Shown one piece after another: positions 1-7,064 of a stretch of DNA of 64,000 bases. Position 1 is the stretch's first letter, and every line of letters begins with the position of its first letter. The stretch spans positions 86,873 to 150,872 of the IMG/VR virus record IMGVR_UViG_3300042544_002197. One strand, 5' to 3'. A model generated the notes under the pieces. That model was not told where the DNA came from and did no database searches. It saw nothing but the letters and a program-made list of their open reading frames with translations. This DNA comes from a virus. The position numbers and the translations under genes are program-made.

Positions 1-3000
1 ATAAGAATGTTAATCTACTATTTAATCCTTCGGGTGTTGTTGAATGGAAACCCGGATGGAAATATCTTAATTTTTCTTTTAATGAGGTAAATGCAACTGG
101 TGAATCTTCTTCTAACTTTTTAAAGTAATGACACTCCGATAATGTTTTCATAATGATTCTCTTCATCACATCTATAGTAGGTTTCCTATTCGGTACAGTC
201 GTTGTACCATCTGGTTCAATTGTTGTTATTGGAACCGGTATATTTGGTACTGTAATTTCCTGTGGTTGTTCAGGTTTCTTCTTATAATCAAATTTAACTC
301 TAGCTTGTCTACAATAAAATGCAATAGGTGATGTATCTTTAAGACCTTGTCTTGTTAATATTTTTTGATTACAATTTAAATTATCTTTACCACCTGTGTT
401 TTTTAAAGTGGTATCTTCACCATTTGTATTAAATTTAAAAATAAACTTACCATCTACGTCATAACCAAAATCCTTAAATGTAAATTCTTTTACAAATTCT
501 CCTGGTTTTTGATTGGTTCCTGTTTTTTCATATGGTTTTAAAACGGTATCGTTAAACCATTTTAGTTCAGGTGTTTTACCATTTGATATTCCTTTGAATA
601 TATCTTGAAAAATACTATGTCCTCTTCTAACACCTAAATAAAAATTATATGTACTATCTGCAACTTCTGAAGTTGATGATGAAATTGAAAAAGTAACTTC
701 GCTAACCGTCTTACCTGTAATATCAGATTTTAATGCAGCTAATTTTGTATTGTATTCTGTATACCCACTTGTTAATTCATCAAACCCTGTTGCAATTTTT
801 TGTGCTTCTTTACTAATTGTGGCTCCACTTGTTGCAGAATCAATAGATTCTTTACCAAAAATAACCAATCTATCTTTTTTATGATTTTCGGTTGTTCCTA
901 CCACTAATTCACCTAAATCGATAACAGTATTTCCAGTGTATGTTACTTTTTGTTTAACATACTGTTCATATAATTGTGTGTACGTTAAATTTGTTGATCC
1001 TTTTGTTGAACCATCTTTTTTAGGATAATCGTTTGCAAAATAAAATCTCTTATCAAATTGTACCGTTGTGTCTTTACCTCCATTTTGTCCTTTATCGGGT
1101 TTAGGAAATGTAACTGGTGTTGTGGTATATTTGTATTTTTTAATTTCCTGTGGTGGTTTAGAAGAATTTAAATATAGTTTTATTAGATTAATATCGTCAC
1201 TATCTAAAGTTGTATATGTTTGTATTAAACTATAAAAATCAATTTCTTCACATCCAGCAAAAAATGCATTAATGTAATTATCCGCCTCTTCATCCGACAT
1301 TCCTTTGAAGTGTTCTCTAACTAATAAATTTAAAATACTTGGGTGATCAACAACAACTTTAAAAGATATTGTACCACTTCTTGATGTATTTTGATAAGTA
1401 TAAATTGGTTCCGGTCTTCCTAAAAAAGAGTTCTCCTCCCATCTTGCACTATTCTGTTCGTTCATTTTTAAATCATATGGTGGGAACCACATAACACGAC
1501 CTCCGTTATTACCCCTTTCACAAGCCGGTAAATCGGTAACTTTAAAACCATCTCTATTAGATGTTTTCCAAGCCAAATTCTCAATTGAGAACATATACTT
1601 TTTAGCGTAAAAACCTCCTCCATATGGATACTTGTCAACTATATTTGTTGAACCATCAAAAGATTTATTACCGTTAGACATTGGTGCATAATTTAAATTC
1701 CACGGTGTACTTCCTCCTCCCATTACACTACCGTCAAATTTTCTTACATTACCTGTTCTTTTCATGGTATCGGAATAGTGCATATATGACCTATCCTTTG
1801 TCCATACTCTACAATATTCAACACCACTTTCTTCACCTGAAAATTTATTTGTGTATTTGATTGCAGAACCTTTTGATATTCTTAAATCACCTTCTCCAAA
1901 TACTCTACTTGTTTGGTCGATTACATTTCCAACATGTGAAATTGATCCTCCGTCGGATGGCATCGAATTTAAAATTTCCTGTGTAGTTCCTAATATAGAA
2001 TCTTCTCTAAAATTAAATGCGGTGGATTTTGAATCGTCAAATGTTGATGATTCACTACCCCATTCTTTATTACCTGAACCTAATTTATTTTTAGAATTTT
2101 TACTAATCCATGTAAGATTACCGGTAATTTTACCTCCCTCAGTAATGTTTTTACTTCTGTGAAATAATTCGGCAGAAACTCTATCAAACATTATTGAAAG
2201 ATAATATGGACTTCTAACGGGTCTATCATTAAAATCACCCATCGCATATTTTACATCTTCACCTCTATCGTCCCCTATATATGCTATTCCCGCAGGTGCT
2301 TCAACACCTAAAATATTTTTTACACCTTGTGCTGCTCTGTCAATAAAATTAAATAATTTTGAGGTGTTTTGTGATCTTGCGGTTGTTGTATAATTTGGTG
2401 CATATTTGTTAAATGTTAACGTATCAAATAATCTATTTTTTTGACCGTCACCCATATATTCGATTAATAAGTCCGAAGGTTTTCTTGATAACCTTGGTCT
2501 TCTTTTTATACCAATTAATGAACCTAGTACACCTGTAACATCTTGAAATAATTTACCAACTTCAGTTCTTGCTTGTGGTCTTATATTTACAGGATTTGCT
2601 GGATTCGATAAATAATCGCCAGGTATTTCACTAAATGGTAATTGTGTTCCTGAAATGGTTTGTAAAAAATCAATTGCTTTACCCGGTAAAGTTCTTGCTA
2701 CTGTAATTTTATTATTAGGGTCAACCAATGGTTCTCTACCCGTAACTATGTTAAACGCAGTTGCGGTATTACCATTAAGAGCATCCAATAATCTTAATCT
2801 ACCATTTGTTGCTGTATCAATATTTCTTGATATTCTTGAAAGAACAGGTCCATCAGGATTGTTTTTAATATTGTTAGCCGCAAATTTAAATAATTCAGAT
2901 TCATTATCATATTTTGATGAACCCATAATACCAACTAAATTATACGTTGGTGTATTTGTTGGGAAATAAGGATAAAGATTTAAACCATTACTTCTTCTTT

Positions 3001-3271
3001 GTATTAATACTGTATTTAAATCTTCAACAATTAAATAATTGTCAGAAGGTTGATTAACATTTAAATTAGATATGTTATCAACTTGTGTCTTTCTACTTGT
3101 AGAATCGTTTAAAACAACGTCTCCATTGTCTTTATTAGACATGTCACTTAACTTATCAACTGAAAATGATGCATTACTAAAAGTCTGTGGACCATTAGGT
3201 ACATTAAGTGTTTTACCTAATATATAATCTCTGAATTTTTTAGTCGAATTAAAGTCTAAGTAACTTGGCAT
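1..3271 (-). CDS. Large structural protein, C-terminus cut by the window edge
   Basis: An open frame of about 1090 residues runs from an ATG at 3271 (MPSYLDFNSTKKFRDY) to the left edge with no stop, so the C-terminus is missing. I do not recognise a T4 counterpart. Around 730-830 residues there is a segment starting FYFANDYP and ending in VTFSISSSTSEV followed by YNFYLGVRRG, which resembles the OmpA/MotB peptidoglycan-binding pattern (beta strand, YN, then RR). The visible end reads FHPGFHSTTPEGLNSRLTF. A TATTTATT box lies 10 nt upstream, as for other virion genes, and the tape measure gene lies immediately upstream. A baseplate or tail-tip component that touches the cell wall is an inference. 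Confidence 0.75.
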   Translation of the reverse strand, partial: MPSYLDFNSTKKFRDYILGKTLNVPNGPQTFSNASFSVDKLSDMSNKDNGDVVLNDSTSRKTQVDNISNLNVNQPSDNYLIVEDLNTVLIQRRSNGLNLYPYFPTNTPTYNLVGIMGSSKYDNESELFKFAANNIKNNPDGPVLSRISRNIDTATNGRLRLLDALNGNTATAFNIVTGREPLVDPNNKITVARTLPGKAIDFLQTISGTQLPFSEIPGDYLSNPANPVNIRPQARTEVGKLFQDVTGVLGSLIGIKRRPRLSRKPSDLLIEYMGDGQKNRLFDTLTFNKYAPNYTTTARSQNTSKLFNFIDRAAQGVKNILGVEAPAGIAYIGDDRGEDVKYAMGDFNDRPVRSPYYLSIMFDRVSAELFHRSKNITEGGKITGNLTWISKNSKNKLGSGNKEWGSESSTFDDSKSTAFNFREDSILGTTQEILNSMPSDGGSISHVGNVIDQTSRVFGEGDLRISKGSAIKYTNKFSGEESGVEYCRVWTKDRSYMHYSDTMKRTGNVRKFDGSVMGGGSTPWNLNYAPMSNGNKSFDGSTNIVDKYPYGGGFYAKKYMFSIENLAWKTSNRDGFKVTDLPACERGNNGGRVMWFPPYDLKMNEQNSARWEENSFLGRPEPIYTYQNTSRSGTISFKVVVDHPSILNLLVREHFKGMSDEEADNYINAFFAGCEEIDFYSLIQTYTTLDSDDINLIKLYLNSSKPPQEIKKYKYTTTPVTFPKPDKGQNGGKDTTVQFDKRFYFANDYPKKDGSTKGSTNLTYTQLYEQYVKQKVTYTGNTVIDLGELVVGTTENHKKDRLVIFGKESIDSATSGATISKEAQKIATGFDELTSGYTEYNTKLAALKSDITGKTVSEVTFSISSSTSEVADSTYNFYLGVRRGHSIFQDIFKGISNGKTPELKWFNDTVLKPYEKTGTNQKPGEFVKEFTFKDFGYDVDGKFIFKFNTNGEDTTLKNTGGKDNLNCNQKILTRQGLKDTSPIAFYCRQARVKFDYKKKPEQPQEITVPNIPVPITTIEPDGTTTVPNRKPTIDVMKRIIMKTLSECHYFKKLEEDSPVAFTSLKEKLRYFHPGFHSTTPEGLNSRLTFL

Positions 3272-3281
3272 TATATTTTAT

Positions 3282-3289
3282 AATAAATA
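3282..3289 (-). promoter_or_regulatory. Late-promoter-like box (TATTTATT)
   Basis: On the minus strand TATTTATT lies 10 nt before the ATG of the partial structural gene. It is a one-base variant of the TATTTATA octamer that recurs before virion genes in this window. Confidence 0.45.
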
Positions 3290-3292
3290 GAT

Positions 3293-5221
3293 TTATTTAG
3301 TTTTTGGTGGTGCTGTATATTCATCATTACCTGTGTTTATAAAATCTTCTTTTACACTTGCATCTCTGATAATTTGTCTAGTCCAACCATCCATTAATGC
3401 TTCAGATGATTTAGCTGAAACTTCAACTTTCACAACTTTTGTTGATGAGGTATTTGCGGCCGCTTGTTTAGCTTCCGCAGCTTTCTTTTCTGCCTCCGCA
3501 ACATTCATCGCATTTGTTTGTGTTGTAGCAGTACCTTGTGATTTTGGTTTTTCACCTTTAAGTTCGCTAATGTAATTACCAACCAACTTATTAAAGTTAT
3601 CACTCATTTGAACCGTACCCTTTGAGACATTATCTGCAGTTTCTTTGACGAATTTCTGAGCATCTTCCCCCGTTAAACCCGCAGCTTCGGCTGCAGATTT
3701 AGCCATATTAACTACACGACCTCTTGTTGTAGCGGCCATGAATCCAATATCTCTTTCTATGTTTTCCATAGCACTTAACTGTCCTCTTGCAATGTCTTCT
3801 GTAGACATTTTTTCAAATGCGGCTTGGTTTGCTAATAATGTAGTTTTTTGTGCATTTGTTAAATCTTCTAAAATAACTTCTGTTTGTCCACCTAATTCAC
3901 TCATTAAAGATTTAGGAACTTCAATAACCATTTTACCATCTTTCATTTGTGATAAGTTAGTTAAGAATTCCCTTTCTTTATCTTCCATTACTAATCCACT
4001 TGTCATTAAAGCACTCGCAGCGGCAGTTCTTTCTGAAGCCGCTATTGCACCTTTAGCCAATTCTTGATACGATATACCCAATTCACTTGCCATTGCTTTG
4101 GCCTTTCTTAGGTTAACACCTGTAATTTCAAATCTACCTTGTTCTTGATTATATGTGGTTAATGAACCCGCAGCACCAATTAATGCGTCTTGTAATCCTT
4201 CCACATTATTGGTTGCCATGTACATTAATTTTATTGGGTCACCAAAGTCACCCATAGCACCTCCCAATACCGATAAATTTGCACTTAATTCTAACGCACC
4301 TTCAGGACTAAACACTTTATCCGCAATCTGATAAACAGAATCCATACTTATTCTAAATTCATTGGCCTTTTGAACCATTCTATTTAATCCTTGTACACCA
4401 TTTGCAAATCCAAATTCATTTAATTTTCCTAAATTGTCTCTTAAATCTTGTGTTGTTTTTTTACTATTCAAACCTAAAGATAATGAAGATTTACCAGCAG
4501 TATCAATGGCCTTGGTTGCGTCTGAAGCACCTAAACCGACTTTTTCAAATTGACCAAATACTCTACCCATTTCACTTAAATCTCCAACAAAAGACCTTGC
4601 GGTTGCTGCCGCTTGACCTATTGTTTCTTTTGATATGAGATTAAATCTACCCGATTCTGACATCATGTTTGTCATCATATCAGTTAGTTGTTGCATCCCA
4701 TATCCTAATCTAAGTGTTGATGGATATGCGTCTATTATTTCTTCTCTTAGACCTTTTGAAAGTTCCCCTTGCATACCAACTTTTTCGTTGATATCTGTTC
4801 TTAATTGAGCTTCTTGTTTTAATTGAGTTGCTATTCCACCACCAACTTCTTCAACCAATCTACTAGCCATCCCCATTAGTCCTCCAGTTACCTGTCCTTT
4901 TTTATTAATAATATCTAACATATTACTAATTCTAAACATTTCACCTTCGGCGTATTGTGATGATTGTGTTTTTTGTGTGTCTATTGTTCCTCTTACAAAA
5001 TCAACAGCCTTATTTCCAAAATTTTGTTTGGTATCCGTTATTGGTGTATTTGTTGTACCTAATTTTTCATTATATAACTTCCATGTACCTGCTAATGATG
5101 CTCCATCGGAGCTGTCTCCCTTATATGCTTTACCAAATTCTTTTTGATACGCGTCGGCAAACGCAATTTTGAAAGCGCTTTCATTTGTAATTCCACTAGG
5201 TATTCTGCTTAATAATCCCAT
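3293..5221 (-). CDS. Probable tail tape measure protein
   Basis: This 642-residue, mostly helical protein is rich in Ala, Gly, Met and Gln and has the look of phage tape measure proteins: long amphipathic stretches with repeated Gly/Ala turns (for example IKLMYMATNNVEGLQDAL and TTRGRVVNMAKSAAEAAG) and a charged Ala/Lys C-terminal coiled coil (about 575-595). Its length is close to T4 gp29 (about 590), which would fit a tail near 100 nm by the usual 1.5 Å per residue rule. It sits directly downstream of the gp26-like hub chaperone, the usual place for a tape measure. I infer the role from composition, length and position, not from a specific motif; another baseplate-hub protein is possible. 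Confidence 0.65.
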   Translation of the reverse strand: MGLLSRIPSGITNESAFKIAFADAYQKEFGKAYKGDSSDGASLAGTWKLYNEKLGTTNTPITDTKQNFGNKAVDFVRGTIDTQKTQSSQYAEGEMFRISNMLDIINKKGQVTGGLMGMASRLVEEVGGGIATQLKQEAQLRTDINEKVGMQGELSKGLREEIIDAYPSTLRLGYGMQQLTDMMTNMMSESGRFNLISKETIGQAAATARSFVGDLSEMGRVFGQFEKVGLGASDATKAIDTAGKSSLSLGLNSKKTTQDLRDNLGKLNEFGFANGVQGLNRMVQKANEFRISMDSVYQIADKVFSPEGALELSANLSVLGGAMGDFGDPIKLMYMATNNVEGLQDALIGAAGSLTTYNQEQGRFEITGVNLRKAKAMASELGISYQELAKGAIAASERTAAASALMTSGLVMEDKEREFLTNLSQMKDGKMVIEVPKSLMSELGGQTEVILEDLTNAQKTTLLANQAAFEKMSTEDIARGQLSAMENIERDIGFMAATTRGRVVNMAKSAAEAAGLTGEDAQKFVKETADNVSKGTVQMSDNFNKLVGNYISELKGEKPKSQGTATTQTNAMNVAEAEKKAAEAKQAAANTSSTKVVKVEVSAKSSEALMDGWTRQIIRDASVKEDFINTGNDEYTAPPKTK

Positions 5222-5225
5222 ATCA

Positions 5226-5233
5226 TATAAATA
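5226..5233 (-). promoter_or_regulatory. Late-promoter-like box (TATTTATA), 4 nt from ATG
   Basis: An exact TATTTATA in the sense direction sits 4 nt before the tape measure ATG. If this is a -10 element, transcription would start at or next to the start codon. Confidence 0.5.
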
Positions 5234-5238
5234 GATGT

Positions 5239-5421
5239 TTAATTATTTCCATTTTCTAATGATATTAAATATTGTATATAATAACGTCTGATATAGACGG
5301 GCATAGAAAGGATATCTCCATATGAGAATCCTCTTTTAACTAAAAATAAAATCTCGTCTAACTGTCCCTTTTTATAATCCGTAGAAAGGACGAAAAAACT
5401 CAACCCCGAATCCAATTTCAA
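5239..5421 (-). CDS. Small protein or frameshift extension of the hub chaperone
   Basis: A 60-residue frame overlaps the end of the gp26-like gene by 50 nt and ends just before the tape measure gene. It has no ATG at its beginning; the only in-frame start near its 5' end is TTG, and its first ATG would leave about 20 residues. The upstream gene reads GAG TTT TTT CGT in the overlap while this frame reads TTT TTC GTC, so a +1 (or -2) slip on the T run would join them after about residue 240 of the chaperone. Tail chaperones upstream of tape measures are often made this way. Residues such as LDEILFLVKRGFSYGDIL and MPVYIRRYYI look like a genuine folded tail. Independent TTG initiation is the alternative. 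Confidence 0.55.
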   Translation of the reverse strand: MKLDSGLSFFVLSTDYKKGQLDEILFLVKRGFSYGDILSMPVYIRRYYIQYLISLENGNN

Positions 5422-6121
5422 CTTGGATTGTGTCTCCTGACGGGGTGATTGCTGTTTGGGTTAAGTCTAACCCCGGTTTATTTTCGTTGATAAATTTTCT
5501 AAAATCTTGTGAGTCCTTAATCGGCATGTTCTCAACAAAGTTTCTAATATTCATTAGGTCTTTATTGCCCGCGACCGATTTAATCATCATTTCAAGTTGT
5601 TTAGTGATAATTGGAGCCACTCCGTTACCGTTCCAACTATCTCTAATTGCGTCTATTTCCTTTTCTTGTTTCTTATTTAAAAAATTAAATGTGATATCTA
5701 ATTTTGATTTTTCCATGAAATAAGAATATTCACCATTTGAATCTGCAACTAATTTAAAGTCTTTTGTTTTTACTGTTGATAAATCTAATTCAAAATCAAA
5801 CTGTTCTCCTGTTTTTGGGTCTGTTGATGTAACTTTATAATCACTACCAAATGAGGTATTTCTTAAGAATATTAAAATCGCTTGTCTATCCTCCTCAACC
5901 AAATCATCGATAGGTAAATCTTTATCTAAAATTTTTCTTTTTAGTAATTCGTCAACAACTTTATTAGTTGCAATTAAACTTGGGGATGATAAGATATTCT
6001 CATCTGCGGCGGTTAAGTATGCGATTCTTACCGATTTTTTGTTATTTGTATAATGAATACCTCTACTTGGTAATTCAACTACGTCATAAGCAATGTTGGG
6101 GTCAATTCTAAATTCTTCCAT
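5372..6121 (-). CDS. T4 gp26-like baseplate hub / tape measure chaperone
   Basis: The 249-residue product matches the T4 gp26-type baseplate chaperone layout: an N-terminal VELPSRGIHY followed by a strand (KKSVRIAYL), the conserved TAADENIL segment (residues about 37-44), a loop naming RKILDKDLPIDDLVEEDR and LRNTSFGSDYKV. The family member here lacks the Cys pairs seen in some relatives. It is placed right before the tape measure, in keeping with a role in loading or folding that protein during hub assembly. Its 3' end overlaps a 60-residue frame that may be fused by ribosomal frameshifting. Confidence is good for the family and moderate for the exact role. Confidence 0.75.
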   Translation of the reverse strand: MEEFRIDPNIAYDVVELPSRGIHYTNNKKSVRIAYLTAADENILSSPSLIATNKVVDELLKRKILDKDLPIDDLVEEDRQAILIFLRNTSFGSDYKVTSTDPKTGEQFDFELDLSTVKTKDFKLVADSNGEYSYFMEKSKLDITFNFLNKKQEKEIDAIRDSWNGNGVAPIITKQLEMMIKSVAGNKDLMNIRNFVENMPIKDSQDFRKFINENKPGLDLTQTAITPSGDTIQVEIGFGVEFFRPFYGL

Positions 6122-6170
6122 AGTACAATTTAAACTATAAGTAGATTAAAGTAAAGTTTTTGCATAAAAA

Positions 6171-6217
6171 AAACCGACAACCCATTAGACAGATTTACTA
6201 ATTTGATTATCGGTTTT
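6171..6217 (-). terminator. Weak hairpin after the tube gene
   Basis: AAACCGA (6171-6177) pairs with TCGGTTT (6210-6216) around a 32-nt loop, and on the minus strand the second arm is followed by eight or more T. The long loop makes this a weak terminator for the tube gene. Confidence 0.4.
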
Positions 6218-6235
6218 AATATTAAATAGAAACTA

Positions 6236-6724
6236 TTAGTATACTTGGATACAACGGTCCATTCTCAAGTTACAAGTAATTTGAGCTAAAGCATCGTTGT
6301 TGTAATCTAAATCACCAAAGTTTAAACTTGTTAAGAAACAACCTTGGATAATCCATTTTTCAACAACAACTCCTGTTGGGTCAAGCATTTCAAGTTCAAT
6401 GTCTTTTTTGTATCCGGCAGCATATCCCATTCTACCTGTTACTGATTCCGCATGTAAACGGAACCATTCCATTAACGCTTGAGAAGCTGAAGGACCAATC
6501 GGGTCTTTAAAAGTAACACTCATTTCTTCCCAAGTGAATCTACCAGCAACATAAGTTGAAGTATTCAAGAAAGGAATCTCTGTTGAGTTAATTTTAGCTG
6601 AAGGTCTTTTTGTTGAAGATACATACCATTCGTTAATTCCCAAAGATGAAGGGAATCTAAGAATAAATCTGTTCTGTCTTTTCGGTTCGTAAGGAACCGG
6701 CATTTTCATTAGTAAATCTGCCAT
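6236..6724 (-). CDS. gp19: Tail tube protein (T4 gp19-like)
   Basis: This 162-residue protein has the features of T4-type tail tube subunits: an N-terminal PYEPKRQNRFILRFP segment, a strand pair around EEMSVTFKDPIGPSASQALMEWF, and a C-terminal strand set including FLTSLNFGDLDYNNDALAQITCNLRMD. The length is the same as T4 gp19 (163). Hexamers of this protein would form the tube inside the sheath. The sheath gene lies next upstream across a noncoding gap. Transcription likely starts from a TATTTATA box at 6762-6769, giving a 37-nt A-rich leader, and may end at a weak hairpin at 6171-6217. Confidence 0.88.
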   Translation of the reverse strand: MADLLMKMPVPYEPKRQNRFILRFPSSLGINEWYVSSTKRPSAKINSTEIPFLNTSTYVAGRFTWEEMSVTFKDPIGPSASQALMEWFRLHAESVTGRMGYAAGYKKDIELEMLDPTGVVVEKWIIQGCFLTSLNFGDLDYNNDALAQITCNLRMDRCIQVY

Positions 6725-6761
6725 TTTGTATTTGTTAAATTTTTTGTTATTTTATACTTCT

Positions 6762-6769
6762 TATAAATA
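6762..6769 (-). promoter_or_regulatory. Late-promoter-like box for the tube gene
   Basis: TATTTATA in the sense direction, 37 nt upstream of the tube ATG. The leader is A-rich and contains AAAATAAC, similar to the sheath leader. Confidence 0.5.
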
Positions 6770-6914
6770 TGTGTTATTTGGAAATAAATTTATTTTTGGT
6801 TAGGTACTTGATTTTATCAATTATTTTTCGTAGTTTTTTACAAACCCTCCAGTATTCTAGTTCCAGTAATAAATAATATATCTATTTTTTAATAATTTAT
6901 TCAATATTAAATAA

Positions 6915-6949
6915 ATACTAGTATAACCAGTTCTAGATTATACTAGTAT
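6915..6949. repeat. 12-bp perfect inverted repeat
   Basis: ATACTAGTATAA (6915-6926) is repeated as TTATACTAGTAT (6938-6949) with an 11-bp spacer containing CCAGTTCTAGA. It could be an operator, a hairpin in RNA or a recombination/packaging site; no nearby coding function explains it. Confidence 0.75.
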
Positions 6950-6989
6950 ATACTGGGTGCAGTAAAACAATCCAATCATTATACAAAAG

Positions 6990-7010
6990 GTTCCACGTGG
7001 AACGTTCCAC
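6990..7010. promoter_or_regulatory. parS-like alternating palindrome
   Basis: Three alternating half-sites GTTCCAC / GTGGAAC / GTTCCAC form two overlapping perfect 14-bp palindromes (6990-7003 and 6997-7010). The first fits the degenerate ParB site GTTNCACGTGNAAC. Whether any ParB binds here is unknown; it may also be an operator for a phage repressor. Confidence 0.5.
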
Positions 7011-7017
7011 AAATAAA

Positions 7018-7041
7018 GAAGGAGGTCCAAAGACCCCCTTC
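7018..7041 (-). terminator. Terminator of the sheath gene
   Basis: GAAGGAGGTC and GACCCCCTTC form a 10-bp stem with one mismatch and a 4-nt loop, followed on the minus strand by a T-rich run. It starts 23 nt past the sheath stop. Confidence 0.7.
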
Positions 7042-7064
7042 CTATTTTTATATCTCCTTTTAGA

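Larger units (their letters stand above)
6725..7064. other. 340-bp structured noncoding region between tube and sheath
   Basis: No credible reading frame lies between the tube start and the sheath stop. The stretch holds the tube promoter box, two CCAGTA repeats near 6850-6872, a 12-bp inverted repeat at 6915-6949, the alternating palindrome at 6990-7010 and the sheath terminator at 7018-7041. It is the longest gene-free stretch in the window. Confidence 0.8.

Noticed and set aside
1851-2969. Two plus-strand frames of about 100 residues near the left edge
   Set aside because: They overlap the continuous minus-strand structural gene, which reads through the whole region with sensible composition.
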